A DNA stretch of 64,000 nucleotides from assembly GCF_900109705.1 (NCBI RefSeq), contig NZ_FOAI01000011.1:62001-126000 (forward strand), read 5' to 3'. A program made the position numbers and the translations under genes. The notes under the pieces are model-generated. The model had not been told where the DNA came from and made no database searches. It was given only the letters and a program-made list of their open reading frames with translations. How positions within the stretch are numbered: the first letter of the stretch is position 1; every line of letters starts with the position of its first letter. The stretch is from Roseivivax marinus. GTDB taxonomy: Bacteria; Pseudomonadota; Alphaproteobacteria; Rhodobacterales; Rhodobacteraceae. Shown here piece after piece: positions 29,581 to 41,015 of this stretch.

Positions 29581-29608
29581 CGCGCCACAGTTTCAAAACT
29601 GTGGCGCG
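29581..29608. repeat. Perfect 13-bp inverted repeat
   Basis: CGCGCCACAGTTT (29581-29593) and AAACTGTGGCGCG (29596-29608) pair completely around a CA spacer. It begins six bases after the M32 gene stop on the minus strand. No T run follows, so it may be a factor-independent block, a protein site or a mobile-element scar. Confidence 0.6.
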
Positions 29609-29613
29609 CGCGA

Positions 29614-31107
29614 TCAGATTGACAATCCGTAGAGATCGCTGAACTTGGTTTCGAGGTAGCGCATCAATGGGCCCTCGTCCGGCTCGGTCCCGGTGGCGTG
29701 CATGATGGTCTCGCGCGGGGGACGCAGACCGCCGTGGCGCTGAAGGTTGTCGCGCAGCCAGTCGGTGGCCGCCGCGACCTCGCCCACGGCCAACCGGGCA
29801 TCGAGGTCCGGCACATCGCGGCGCAGCGCCTCGTGCAGGCAGCCCGCGTAGACGTTGCCGAGGCTGTATGTCGGGAAGTAGCCGAAGAGCCCCACCGACC
29901 AGTGCACGTCCTGCAACACTCCGTTCGACGGACGGTCCACGGCAAAGCCGAAATCCGCCTCGAACCGGGCATTCCACGCCTCTTCCAGCGTATCGACCTC
30001 AAGCTCGCGCTCGATCAGCGCGCGTTCCAGGTCGTAGCGCAGAAGGACGTGGAGGTTGTATTGCAGCTCGTCCGCCTCGGTGCGGATGTAGCCGTCATGG
30101 ACCCGGTTCACTGTCCGGTAGAAGGTCTCGGCGTCGTCGATGCCGAACTCGCCAAACGCCTCGCGCATCTGGCCGAAGAGCCATCCCGTCATCGCGCGGC
30201 TGCGTCCGATCTGGTTCTCGTAGATGCGGCTCTGGCTTTCATGGACGCCCATGGAGACGCCCTGCCCCAGTGGCGTGAACAGGTAATCCTGCGAGATCGC
30301 CTGCTCGTAGGAGGCGTGGCCGACCTCGTGGATGGTCGAGTAGAGGCAATTGAACGGATCGTCCGCCGCGGTGCGCGTGGTGATCCGCACGTCGTTGCCC
30401 GAGCCGCTCGAGAACGGGTGCACGGCCTTGTCGACGCGACCGCGGCTCATGTCGTAGCCGAAGGTCTTCGCGACGTGTCGCGCCAGTCGCATCTGCGCGC
30501 CCTCGTCGAAGGTGCCGCTGACCTTTGGCGGCGCCTCGGCCCCGCGCACGGCGTCGATCAGCGCTTTTAGGCGCGGGCGCAGGGCGCTGAACATCTGCGT
30601 GAGCTGCTCCGCCGTCGCACCCGGCTCGTAGTCTTGCAAGAGCGCGTCATAGACGTCGCCGCCATCCGCCAGCGCGGCGCCCTCCTCGCGCTTGAGGGCC
30701 AGCACCTCCTTGAGCGTTGGCGCGAAGGCGGCGACGTCGTCCTTCGCTCGCGCCTCGGCCCAGACGCCCTGGCTGACGCTGGTGACGCGGGCGATCTCGG
30801 CGGCAAGACGCTGCGGCACCTTGTTTGCACGGTCGAAGTCGCGTCGGATGTGTCGCAGGTTCGCACGGGCAACCGGGTCCGCCTGAACGGCAGCATCGGC
30901 CTCGGCCTCGGACAGCCACTCGCCCAGCCGGGCGTCGCCGCGGCGGGCGTGCAGGACCGTCTCCATCGCCGCCATCTCGTCGCCCCGCTGGGATGCAGAG
31001 CCGCGCGGCATGACCGTTTCCTGGTCCCAGCCGAGCCGCTGCGCCACGTGGCCGAGCGCGCCGGTCTCGCGCACGTGCTCCATCATCTGCTCGTAAGCGC
31101 TCTGCAT
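29614..31107 (-). CDS. Carboxypeptidase M32 (thermostable carboxypeptidase 1 family)
   Basis: The protein has 497 residues, usual length. The zinc-binding HEVGH motif lies in YSTIHEVGHASYEQ, with the downstream HESQSRIYENQIGRS as the third ligand region and GYIRTEADELQYNLHVLLR plus FGYFPTYSLGNVYA as other M32 signatures. It removes C-terminal residues from peptides in the cytoplasm. It is the second gene behind ctaA with only four bases between, so co-transcription is likely. Confidence 0.93.
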   Translation of the reverse strand: MQSAYEQMMEHVRETGALGHVAQRLGWDQETVMPRGSASQRGDEMAAMETVLHARRGDARLGEWLSEAEADAAVQADPVARANLRHIRRDFDRANKVPQRLAAEIARVTSVSQGVWAEARAKDDVAAFAPTLKEVLALKREEGAALADGGDVYDALLQDYEPGATAEQLTQMFSALRPRLKALIDAVRGAEAPPKVSGTFDEGAQMRLARHVAKTFGYDMSRGRVDKAVHPFSSGSGNDVRITTRTAADDPFNCLYSTIHEVGHASYEQAISQDYLFTPLGQGVSMGVHESQSRIYENQIGRSRAMTGWLFGQMREAFGEFGIDDAETFYRTVNRVHDGYIRTEADELQYNLHVLLRYDLERALIERELEVDTLEEAWNARFEADFGFAVDRPSNGVLQDVHWSVGLFGYFPTYSLGNVYAGCLHEALRRDVPDLDARLAVGEVAAATDWLRDNLQRHGGLRPPRETIMHATGTEPDEGPLMRYLETKFSDLYGLSI

Positions 31108-31111
31108 CGGA

Positions 31112-32254
31112 TCACCCCCGGACGGACTGGAATTTCGGATATTGCGCCCCGAAGCGCGCGCGCAGGATCAGCACCCAAAGGGCGACCGCGCCGACCTGGT
31201 GGACGATGGCGATCTGCCACGGCGCGCCGTAGAGTACGGTGACGATGCCCAGCACCATCTGCAGCACCAGCATCGCCAGGACCGCGTTGAAGCGGAACCG
31301 CGTGTCGCCGTTGGGCGACTTGCGCGAGCGCGCCCAGACCACGATGCCGAAGACGAACAGCAGGTAGCCCGCGACCCGGTGCATGAACTGCACGAGTCCC
31401 GCGTTCTCGAAGAAATTGCGCCACACGGGCTCGATCTCGAACGGGGTCGGCGGGACCAGCCCGCCGGCCATGAGCGGCCAATCGGTATAGTTGCGGCCCG
31501 CATCGATCCCCGCGACCAGCGCGCCCAGCAGGATCTGCAGAAAGGCGAAGTGCAGAAGCCCCGTGCTCATCGAGAAGAGCTTGCCCTCTCGGGCGCGGCG
31601 CGCCTGCATCAACTCGCGGCTCTCTCGGCCAAGACGGAAAACATACCACGCGATCAGGCCGAGGATCACGAAGGCGAGGCCCAGATGGGTGGCCAGCCGG
31701 TAACTCGCCACGTCGATCCGCTCGCCCGAGAGGCCCGAAGACACCATCCACCATCCGATCGCGCCCTGCGCGCCACCGAGAGCGCCCAGAAGCAGCAGCC
31801 GCCCGGTCCAGCCCGGCGGGATGTTGCGGGTGACGGCGAAGCCCACGAAACCCAGCGCCCAGACAAGGCCGATCACGCGGCCGAGCTGACGGTGCCCCCA
31901 TTCCCACCAGTAGATGAACTCGAACTCCGCCAGCGTCATGTCGGGGTTCACCAGCCGGTATTCGGGGATCTGCTGGTACTTCTCGAACTCGGCCTGCCAG
32001 GCCTCCTGGCTCATGGGCGGCAAGGCGCCCGTGACCGGCTGCCATTCGGTGATCGACAGGCCGCTGTCGGTCAGCCGCGTGAGGCCGCCGACCGCGATCA
32101 TCACCATGACCAGCGCGAAGAGCACCATCAGCCACCAGCGCACCGCGCCGCGGGCCCCGCGCCGCTTTGCGTCGATCATCCCCCCCTTGGGGGCGGTGGC
32201 GCGCGGCGCCTCGTCGGTGCCGACCTCTTCGAACAGCTTGCGCTTCTGGGCCAT
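31112..32254 (-). CDS. ctaA: Heme A synthase (COX15/CtaA)
   Basis: The protein has 380 residues and eight predicted helices in the inner membrane. Conserved His residues occur in IYWWEWGHRQLGR, YRLATHLGLAF, VQFMHRVAGYLLF and IAIVHQVGAVALW, the pairs that bind heme b and heme o in the type 2 family. It oxidises the methyl group of heme O to the formyl of heme A for the aa3 oxidase encoded by ctaD. ATG at 32254 with GGAG six bases upstream; a longer frame to 32308 has no homology. Confidence 0.94.
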   Translation of the reverse strand: MAQKRKLFEEVGTDEAPRATAPKGGMIDAKRRGARGAVRWWLMVLFALVMVMIAVGGLTRLTDSGLSITEWQPVTGALPPMSQEAWQAEFEKYQQIPEYRLVNPDMTLAEFEFIYWWEWGHRQLGRVIGLVWALGFVGFAVTRNIPPGWTGRLLLLGALGGAQGAIGWWMVSSGLSGERIDVASYRLATHLGLAFVILGLIAWYVFRLGRESRELMQARRAREGKLFSMSTGLLHFAFLQILLGALVAGIDAGRNYTDWPLMAGGLVPPTPFEIEPVWRNFFENAGLVQFMHRVAGYLLFVFGIVVWARSRKSPNGDTRFRFNAVLAMLVLQMVLGIVTVLYGAPWQIAIVHQVGAVALWVLILRARFGAQYPKFQSVRG

Positions 32255-32309
32255 CTGTCGCTCCTTCGCTGGCGCGCGGACACTAGGCCCGGGCGCACCG
32301 GCCTTCAAG

Positions 32310-33056
32310 TCAGCGACCCCGGTCTGCCCACCGCACCATTTGACGCAGGACCCCGTGCAACGTCTGCGCGTCGGCCCGCGTCAGGGGCATCCGGCTCCAG
32401 AGATTACGCAGGTTGCGCTTCATGCTGGGGGCCTTGTCCTCGGGGAAGAAGAAGCCCGCGCTCTCGAGCCGCTCCTCGTAATGCGCGGCCAAGGCCTCGA
32501 CCTCGTCCTGATTGGCCCAGACCGTGCCGGCCATCTCCACGGTTTCGGCCTCCACCGAGGCGGAGGCGCGCCGCCACTCGTAGGACATGAGCAGCACGCA
32601 CTGCGCGAGGTTGAGCGACGCGTAATCGGGGTTCACCGGCACCGACACGACCGCGTTGGCCCGCGCGATATCGTCGTTCTCGAGCCCTGCGCGCTCGGGG
32701 CCGAAGAGGACCGCCACCCGCTCGCCGCGCGAGATCCGGGTGTAAGCCTCCTGCATCGCCCTTTCGGGGCTGAGAACCGGCGTCGTCAGACCGCGCGGCC
32801 GGGCGGTGGTGGCAAGAACATATGTCGCGGGCGCGATCGCCTCGGCGGTGGTCTCCGAGACGACCGCATGATCCAGCACCCGACCGGCGCCGCTGGCCAT
32901 CGCGCGGGCGGAGGGATTGGGCCAGCCGTCGCGCGGGGCCACCAGCCGCATCCCGTCGAGGCCGAAGTTCCACATCGCCCGCGCCGCCGCGCCGATGTTC
33001 TCGCCCATCTGGGGGCGCACCAGCACGATGTCGGGTTGCGTCGGCCCGTCGCTCAT
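32310..33056 (-). CDS. trmJ: TrmH/SpoU-family RNA methyltransferase TrmJ
   Basis: The protein has 248 residues. The SPOUT domain has VRPQMGENIGAAARAMWNFGL (motif 1), LFGPERAGLENDDI (motif 2) and YASLNLAQCVLLMSYEW (motif 3), which form the trefoil knot. The C-terminal extension is typical of TrmJ, which 2'-O-methylates position 32 of some tRNAs. Activity assignment rests on family similarity. It starts at 33056 behind AGGAG. It is upstream of ctaA in the same direction. Confidence 0.88.
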   Translation of the reverse strand: MSDGPTQPDIVLVRPQMGENIGAAARAMWNFGLDGMRLVAPRDGWPNPSARAMASGAGRVLDHAVVSETTAEAIAPATYVLATTARPRGLTTPVLSPERAMQEAYTRISRGERVAVLFGPERAGLENDDIARANAVVSVPVNPDYASLNLAQCVLLMSYEWRRASASVEAETVEMAGTVWANQDEVEALAAHYEERLESAGFFFPEDKAPSMKRNLRNLWSRMPLTRADAQTLHGVLRQMVRWADRGR

Positions 33057-33197
33057 GTCCGTCTCCTGTCATGCCTTCGCGTCCGCATACGCGCGGGCCG
33101 GGGCCGGCTGCAAGCCCGGGCGGAGCGGGACGACGGGAACAAAACAAGCGGCTGCATCGTCGGTCCGGAAGACGACACTTCGAAAGGCCCCTGCGTG

Positions 33198-33899
33198 ATG
33201 ACCGACTACACCCTCTACTACTGGCCGCTCCCCTTCCGGGGACAGTTCGTGCGCACGGTGCTCGCGCATGTCGGCGCCGACTGGAGCGAGGCCGGGATCG
33301 GCGAAGTCTCCGACCTACGCACCGCCGAACCCGTGGCACAGCTCGTGCCGCACATGGGCCCGCCGGTGCTGACCGACCACTCTGCCAAGCTGTCGCTGGC
33401 GCAGACGCAGGCGATCCTGGCGTGGCTCGGGGACAAGCACGGCCTGATCCCCGGCGACCCCGCCAAACGCGCGCTGACCCACAAGGTGATCGCCGACGCC
33501 AATGACGTGCTCTACGAGATGACGCGTTACAACGGCGCGCAGATGTGGACGCCCGACGACTGGGACGAGTATCGGCCCCGCCTCGGCCGCTGGATGGAAA
33601 TCTTCGAGGCGCTCGGACGGGCGCACGGCCTGACGGCCGACGGCGGCCACATGCTAGGGACCGAGCAGCCCGGCCTTGCCGACCTCACGGCCTACACCCT
33701 CTGGGGCACGATGACGACGCAGTTGCCGCCCCTGCGCCGGATGCTCGACGCGCACGCGCCCGGAATCGCCGGCCTTGTCGATCGGATCGGCGCACGCCCC
33801 GAACAACGCGATCTCTGGCAGCGCACCCGGGACCACTACGGCGACGCCTGGTGCGGCGGACAGATCGAGGACTCGCTTCGCCGCGCGCTCGATGGCTGA
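33198..33899 (+). CDS. Glutathione S-transferase family protein
   Basis: The protein has 233 residues. The N-terminal thioredoxin-like domain starts YTLYYWPLPFRGQFVRTVLAH; GPPVLTDHSAKLSLAQTQAILAWLG gives the cis-Pro and the Ser/Gln-rich glutathione site. The C-terminal helical domain has GTEQPGLADLTAY with the N-capping Asp. Substrate unknown. The frame is open far upstream without homology. Confidence 0.85.
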   Translation: MTDYTLYYWPLPFRGQFVRTVLAHVGADWSEAGIGEVSDLRTAEPVAQLVPHMGPPVLTDHSAKLSLAQTQAILAWLGDKHGLIPGDPAKRALTHKVIADANDVLYEMTRYNGAQMWTPDDWDEYRPRLGRWMEIFEALGRAHGLTADGGHMLGTEQPGLADLTAYTLWGTMTTQLPPLRRMLDAHAPGIAGLVDRIGARPEQRDLWQRTRDHYGDAWCGGQIEDSLRRALDG

Positions 33900-33909
33900 C
33901 CTGCCGGCC

Positions 33910-33933
33910 GCGCCCGCGTCGCGCGGGCGCTTT
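33910..33933 (+). terminator. Rho-independent terminator of the GST gene
   Basis: GCGCCCGCG (33910-33918) pairs with CGCGGGCGC (33922-33930) around TCG, followed by TTT; it lies ten bases after the GST stop. Confidence 0.6.
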
Positions 33934-33985
33934 CCATCCGCCGCCCGAGCCGCTATAGCGCCGCGACGATCCGCAGGAGGGACCG

Positions 33986-34606
33986 ATGGCCGACCAAGAA
34001 GAGCCGCAACTCTACCTCGTCACCCCGCCGAGCCTCGATCTTGGCAGTTTCCCCGACCTGCTGGGCCGCGTGCTCGACGCACACGAGGCCGCCTGCCTGC
34101 GCCTCGCGCTCGCCACGCGCGACGAGGATACCATCATGCGCGCCGCCGATGCCCTGCGCGAAGTGGCGCACGCCCGCGACGTGGCCTTCGTCATCGACAC
34201 GCACGTGGTGCTGGCCGAACGGCTTGGCCTCGACGGGGTGCATCTGACCGACGGCGCGCGCTCGGTCCGCTCGGCCCGCAAGACGCTGGGCGCGGACGCC
34301 ATCGTCGGTGCCTTCTGTGGCGGCTCGCGCCACGACGGCATGAACGCGGGCGAGGCCGGCGCGGACTACGTGAGCTTCGGGCCCGTCACCGCGGGCACGC
34401 TGGGCGACGGCAGCGTTGCCGACGACGAGGTGTTCGCGTGGTGGTCGCAGATGATCGAGTTGCCCGTGGTGGCCGAGGGCGGCCTGACCGAAGAGCGCGT
34501 CCGAGCCTTGGCGCCCCTGACCGACTTCTTCGCCGTGGGCGAGGAGATCTGGTCACAGCCCGACCCGGTGCTTGTCCTCTCGACCCTGCGCGACGCCATG
34601 CGCTGA
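33986..34606 (+). CDS. Thiamine-phosphate synthase-like protein (ThiE/TenI family)
   Basis: The protein has 206 residues and a TIM-barrel: LYLVTPPS, FVIDTHVVLAERLGLDGVHLTDGARS, AFCGGSRHDGMNAGEAGADYVSFGPV and VVAEGGLTEE. These match the phosphate- and pyrophosphate-binding segments of ThiE. Several catalytic residues (for example the RD...D metal site) are altered, as in many second copies of Rhodobacteraceae, so true thiamine-phosphate synthase activity is uncertain. AGGAGG lies upstream of the ATG. Confidence 0.78.
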   Translation: MADQEEPQLYLVTPPSLDLGSFPDLLGRVLDAHEAACLRLALATRDEDTIMRAADALREVAHARDVAFVIDTHVVLAERLGLDGVHLTDGARSVRSARKTLGADAIVGAFCGGSRHDGMNAGEAGADYVSFGPVTAGTLGDGSVADDEVFAWWSQMIELPVVAEGGLTEERVRALAPLTDFFAVGEEIWSQPDPVLVLSTLRDAMR

Positions 34607-34778
34607 GGCGCGGGTCCGACCCCGGCGGCGCGATCCGGCTCCGACTGCACCGCGCATCGCGAAGCGCTCGATATACGACAACGCGGGATGCCGTCCGCGC
34701 GGCGGCAAAGGCGACCCGTTCGATCCTGTCCGCGGAACGCATGAAACCGCACGGCCTCCCGACGAGACCGGGACCCGG

Positions 34779-35600
34779 TCAGATCGCCTCCGCGTAGCCC
34801 TCGCGCACCTTGGTCTCCAGCGCGTGCGCGAGTGACTTTCGGTTGGGGTGCGCGTCCACCGGCACGGCCGGGTGATAGACCACCGACACTCGCCCCTGCC
34901 GCCGCGCCGCCAGCGCGCGCAGCAGGCTCGGACCGAAGTCCATGTCGCCCCACCAGCCGTAGAACGCCGCAGGCGCGCCTTTCGGAGCCTCGTAGCGCAG
35001 GCTCACCGGCTGGACCGAGGCCGCGTGCCGGAGCCGGTCGTCGAAGAACGCCTGGAACAGCGTCGGCTTGAACGGCAGCACCCGCTGCCCGTCGGTCGAG
35101 GTGCCCTCGGGAAACACCAGAAGCCGTTCGCCCCGCGCAAGGCGATCGGCGAAAAGGTCCGCCTGGGCCCGTGCCTCGCGCCGGTCGCGGCGGATGAACA
35201 ACGTGCCGGTGGCGCGGGCGAGCCAACCGATGCCGGGCCATCCCTCGACCTCGGCCTTCGACACGAATGTCACCGGGCGCGCGGCGTTCAGCACGAAGAT
35301 GTCGAGCCACGAGACATGGTTGGCCACCGTCGCGCCGCCGCCACCCGCCGGCGTGCCGTGACGCTGCACCGGGATCCCGAGAATGCGCAGGACGGCACGA
35401 CAGACACACACCGTGATCCATGGCGTCACCGGGCGGTCGTGGCCCGAGAGCAGACGCTCGGGGCCCCGCACCAGCAGAAGCACCGCCAGCCCGCCGAAGA
35501 CCACCAGCGCCATAGGGATCCCGCGTGCCACCGCCCGCATCCAGCCCGCCGCCCCCGGCGGCGCGACCTCGGGCGGAACCGCGCCGTGCCAGGTGCTCAC
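34779..35600 (-). CDS. olsA: Lyso-ornithine lipid O-acyltransferase (PlsC family)
   Basis: The protein has 273 residues. An N-terminal membrane helix (PMALVVFGGLAVLLLV) is followed by the acyltransferase motifs NHVSWLDIF (NHxxxD catalytic), FIRRDRRE, LLVFPEGTSTDG and the later VSLRYEAP. Directly behind olsB, it most likely adds the second acyl chain to lyso-ornithine lipid. PlsC-type phosphatidic-acid synthesis would be the alternative for the domain alone. GTG start at 35600 overlaps the olsB stop as GTGA. Confidence 0.87.
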   Translation of the reverse strand: MSTWHGAVPPEVAPPGAAGWMRAVARGIPMALVVFGGLAVLLLVRGPERLLSGHDRPVTPWITVCVCRAVLRILGIPVQRHGTPAGGGGATVANHVSWLDIFVLNAARPVTFVSKAEVEGWPGIGWLARATGTLFIRRDRREARAQADLFADRLARGERLLVFPEGTSTDGQRVLPFKPTLFQAFFDDRLRHAASVQPVSLRYEAPKGAPAAFYGWWGDMDFGPSLLRALAARRQGRVSVVYHPAVPVDAHPNRKSLAHALETKVREGYAEAI

Positions 35601-36370
35601 CGGCGCTCCCGGGCGTAGATGTCGCGACTGCGCGCGTTCAGCCGCTCGGTGTCCATGACAAGGCACACGTCGGTGGTGTTGAACGCCCGGTCCACGAAGG
35701 CGCCGTCGCCCACCACGCCGCCGAGGCGCAGGTACGCCTTGATGAGCGCGGGCGTCTCGAGCACCGCCCGACGGCGGTCGCACTCGGCCTCGGACAGAAG
35801 GTTCATCGGCTGGTAGTGGCGCGAGCGCACCCTCAGGTCCCCGGGCGCGAGATGGCGGTGGTGGAGGTTCGACAGCGGATGCGCCAGCGCCTCGGGATCG
35901 GTGCCGTGAAAGCTCGCCACGCCGAAGAGGATGCCGATGCCGTGCTCGGCCACGTAGTCGGCCAGCGCCTGCCACATCACCATCATGCCGGCCCCGCCGC
36001 GGTAGTCGGCGTGCAGGCATGAGCGCCCGAGTTCGAGCAGCCGCCGCCCGGACGCGCGCAGCGGCGCGAGATCGTATTCGTCGTCGGTATAGAACTGGCC
36101 GAACTCGCGCGCCTGGTCGTCGCGCATGAGCCGGTAGACCCCGACCACCGCGTCGTCCCGGGCGCGGTCAATCAGCAGCAGGTGATCGACCGCCGGGTCG
36201 AAGCGGTCGGTTTCGCGGCGGGCGTCGTGGTCCACCCCGTCGCCGCCGCCGCTGAGTTCCTCGACGAAGACGTCGTAGCGCAGGCGTTGCGCCGCGCGCA
36301 GGTCGTCCGCATCGCGTGCGAGCCGCGTGGTGAAGTCCGGGGCGGAGAGGTCCGGGGATGGCGAGGTCAT
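35597..36370 (-). CDS. olsB: L-ornithine N(alpha)-acyltransferase
   Basis: The protein has 257 residues with the GNAT-like OlsB fold: RLARDADDLRAAQRLRYDVFVEE, then VVGVYRLMR, GRRLLELGRSCLHADYRGG and YVAEHGIGILFGVASFHGTDP. It adds a 3-hydroxy-fatty acid to ornithine, the first step of phosphate-free ornithine lipid synthesis at the inner membrane. It is coupled to olsA by a four-base overlap. Known relatives are induced by phosphate limitation; no pho box was recognised here. A near-CtrA site (TTAA-N7-GTAA, 36497-36511) lies 130 bases upstream. Confidence 0.92.
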   Translation of the reverse strand: MTSPSPDLSAPDFTTRLARDADDLRAAQRLRYDVFVEELSGGGDGVDHDARRETDRFDPAVDHLLLIDRARDDAVVGVYRLMRDDQAREFGQFYTDDEYDLAPLRASGRRLLELGRSCLHADYRGGAGMMVMWQALADYVAEHGIGILFGVASFHGTDPEALAHPLSNLHHRHLAPGDLRVRSRHYQPMNLLSEAECDRRRAVLETPALIKAYLRLGGVVGDGAFVDRAFNTTDVCLVMDTERLNARSRDIYARERR

Positions 36371-36528
36371 GGGCGGGTGGTCGTGGCCTTCGGGGTCATC
36401 CGGCGCGCAGTGTCGCGCGCCCCTTGCGTCTTAGGAAAGCCGTCCCTGCTTTGCAAACCGCGTCGCACCGTCCGCCGCCCTATCGGCGGAGTGGCGTTAA
36501 TGCTTGCGTAACCACGGGAGCCTACCGT

Positions 36529-36699
36529 CTATTCGTAGACAGGGAGTAACACGATGCGCGACCCGTCGATGACGACCTTGCCCTCGTCACGGAAATTGAC
36601 CGTGATGCGGCCGCCGATGTTCGACTGCACCTGCCCCACGCCCCACTCGGGCTTGTCAGGGTGCTGGACCAGCATGCCCGGCTCCAGCATCGCGTTCAT
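36529..36699 (-). CDS. DUF3553 small protein
   Basis: The protein has 56 residues: MNAMLEPGMLVQHPDKPEWG, then GVGQVQSNIGGRITVNF and the closing GKVVIDGSRIVLLPVYE. This is the DUF3553 domain, an SH3-like small domain usually seen alone in alphaproteobacteria or at UvrD ends. Starts at GTG 36708, ATG 36699 or ATG 36690 are all in frame; 36699 is taken. It diverges from chpT with 42 bases between them. Confidence 0.85.
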   Translation of the reverse strand: MNAMLEPGMLVQHPDKPEWGVGQVQSNIGGRITVNFRDEGKVVIDGSRIVLLPVYE

Positions 36700-36741
36700 G
36701 TCGTCCACGGTCGTCCCCCTGCCCCCGGCCGGAGGGGCCGG

Positions 36742-37347
36742 ATGAGTCTTCCTAGCGACGATCTAGCCCATTTGATAGGGGCGCGCATCTGCCACGATCT
36801 CGTGAGCCCGATCGGCGCGATCTCGAACGGGCTCGAGCTTTTGGCGATGATGTCCGAGACAGGCCCGAGCGAGGAAATGGCGCTGGTCGAGGACTCGGCC
36901 CGCGCCGCCGCGGCGCGCATACAGCTCTTCCGCCTCGCCTTCGGCACCTGCGACCCGGCCGCACGGATGCGATTGGCAGACCTGGCGGCGATCTTCGATG
37001 GCGCCTTCGCCGGGGGCCGGCTGTCGGTGCATTGCACCGGCCCGGACGAACTTCCGAGGACCGAGGCGCAGGCCGGCGCGCTGGCGGTCCTGTGCGTCGA
37101 GGCCGTTCTGCCCCGCGGCGGCGATATCCGCGCGACATACGAGGACACCGCCGGCTGGCAGGTGGACACCGAGGCTACCCCGCGCCGGGAGACGGACCTC
37201 TGGACGCTTCTGACCGCGCCGGGCACGGGCTCGGACCAGATGCACCCCGCCGAGGTGCAGTTCGGCCTTCTCGCAGCGTTCGTCGCCCGATCCGATCGCA
37301 CCGCGCGTGTGGAGGACGGGCCGGAGCGGCTCCTCCTCACCTTCTAG
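36742..37347 (+). CDS. chpT: Histidine phosphotransferase ChpT
   Basis: The protein has 201 residues. The N-terminal helix carries the phospho-accepting His in LIGARICHDLVSPIGAISNGLELL (H-box, residues 11-34), and the rest is the degenerate ATPase-like domain typical of ChpT. In Caulobacter and roseobacters ChpT relays phosphate from CckA to CtrA and CpdR, controlling cell cycle, motility and gene transfer agent release. GGAGGGG lies five bases before the ATG. The CtrA-type box at 20029 shows that targets of this pathway lie in the same window. Confidence 0.88.
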   Translation: MSLPSDDLAHLIGARICHDLVSPIGAISNGLELLAMMSETGPSEEMALVEDSARAAAARIQLFRLAFGTCDPAARMRLADLAAIFDGAFAGGRLSVHCTGPDELPRTEAQAGALAVLCVEAVLPRGGDIRATYEDTAGWQVDTEATPRRETDLWTLLTAPGTGSDQMHPAEVQFGLLAAFVARSDRTARVEDGPERLLLTF

Positions 37348-37383
37348 GCAACGCGCGCCCCGCAGGAGGCGGCACGCGACAAA

Positions 37384-38649
37384 TCAGGCGCGCGTGGCGC
37401 CGTCGCCCTCGACGAGGTACTTGAAGCTCGTCAGCTGCTCGGCCCCGACCGGCCCGCGGGCGTGCATCTTGCCCGTGGCGATGCCGATCTCGGCCCCCAT
37501 GCCGAACTCGCCGCCATCGGCGAACTGGGTCGAGGCGTTGCGCATCAGGATCGCGCTGTCGAGCCGCTCGAAGAACCGGTCGGCGGCGGCATCGTCCTCG
37601 GTCACGATGCAGTCGGTGTGGTTCGACCCGTAGGTACGGATATGCGCGATGGCCGCGTCGATGTCGTCCACGACCCGCGCCGCGATCACCATGTCGAGGT
37701 ATTCGCGGCCCCAGTCCTCGGCACCGGCGGGCGTCACGCCCTCGATCGCCTGAAGAGTCTCGTCGCCCCGCACCTCGACCCCCGCATCAAGCAGCGCGCG
37801 CACCACGCCCTGCCCCACGGTGTCGAGAATGTCGCGGTGAATCAGCAGGCACTCGGCCGCACCGCAGATGCCGGTGCGCCGGGTCTTGGCGTTGAGCACG
37901 ATGTCGAGCGCCTTCACCGGGTCGGCCTCCGCGTCGAGATAGACGTGCACGATGCCCTCGAGATGGGCAAAGACCGGCACCCGCGCCTCACGCTGGACGA
38001 GACCCACGAGCCCCTTGCCGCCGCGCGGCACGATCACGTCGATGGTGTCGGTCATCGTCAGCATCTCGCCCACAGCCGCACGGTCGCGGGTGGGCACGCG
38101 CTGGATCGCGTCCTCGGGCAGGCCGGCGGAGCGCAGGCCCTCGACGAGGCAGGCATGAATCGCGTCCGACGAGTTGAAGCTCTCGGAGCCGCCGCGTAGG
38201 ATCACCGCGTTCCCGGCCTTGAGGCAGAGCGCCCCCGCATCCGCCGTCACGTTGGGGCGGCTTTCGTAGATCACGCCGACGACGCCCAGCGGCGTGCGGA
38301 CACGGCGGATGCGCAGACCGGTCGGCTGCTCCCACTCAGCCGTGACGGCACCGACGGGATCGTCCTGTGCGGCCACTGCGCGGAGGCTGGCACAGATGCC
38401 CTCGATCCGCGCCTCGTCCAGCTTCAGCCGATCGATCATCGCGGGCGTGAGGTCCTTCTCGTGGGCAAGTTTCACGTCCTCGGCGTTGGCCGCGATCACC
38501 GTGGCGCGATCGCGCCAGAGCGCGTCGGCCGCGGCCTCCAGCGCCTGCCGCTTGACCTCGGACGGGGCAAAGGCCAGCTCCGCGGCGGCCGCCTTCGCGC
38601 GGCGACCGATATCCTGCATCAGGGCGGGAATGTCGCTCATGTCCTTCAT
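37384..38649 (-). CDS. proA: Glutamate-5-semialdehyde dehydrogenase (gamma-glutamyl phosphate reductase)
   Basis: The protein has 421 residues. The aldehyde-dehydrogenase fold shows [33 protein letters not shown] and the catalytic Cys in [13 protein letters not shown]. It reduces gamma-glutamyl phosphate with NADPH in proline synthesis and works with ProB, encoded just upstream. GGAG lies seven bases before the ATG at 38649. Last gene of the rplU-to-proA run. Confidence 0.96.
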   Translation of the reverse strand: MKDMSDIPALMQDIGRRAKAAAAELAFAPSEVKRQALEAAADALWRDRATVIAANAEDVKLAHEKDLTPAMIDRLKLDEARIEGICASLRAVAAQDDPVGAVTAEWEQPTGLRIRRVRTPLGVVGVIYESRPNVTADAGALCLKAGNAVILRGGSESFNSSDAIHACLVEGLRSAGLPEDAIQRVPTRDRAAVGEMLTMTDTIDVIVPRGGKGLVGLVQREARVPVFAHLEGIVHVYLDAEADPVKALDIVLNAKTRRTGICGAAECLLIHRDILDTVGQGVVRALLDAGVEVRGDETLQAIEGVTPAGAEDWGREYLDMVIAARVVDDIDAAIAHIRTYGSNHTDCIVTEDDAAADRFFERLDSAILMRNASTQFADGGEFGMGAEIGIATGKMHARGPVGAEQLTSFKYLVEGDGATRA

Positions 38650-38754
38650 GTCTCGGCTCCTTGGCGGACCGCTCCGATGCGGTCGGCTTCCGTGGAAATG
38701 GTTCTAACGAGGTGGGGGCCGTCTTGGCCAGTGCGTCGAGAGGCGGGGCGGCGA

Positions 38755-41015
<2,261 letters not shown>

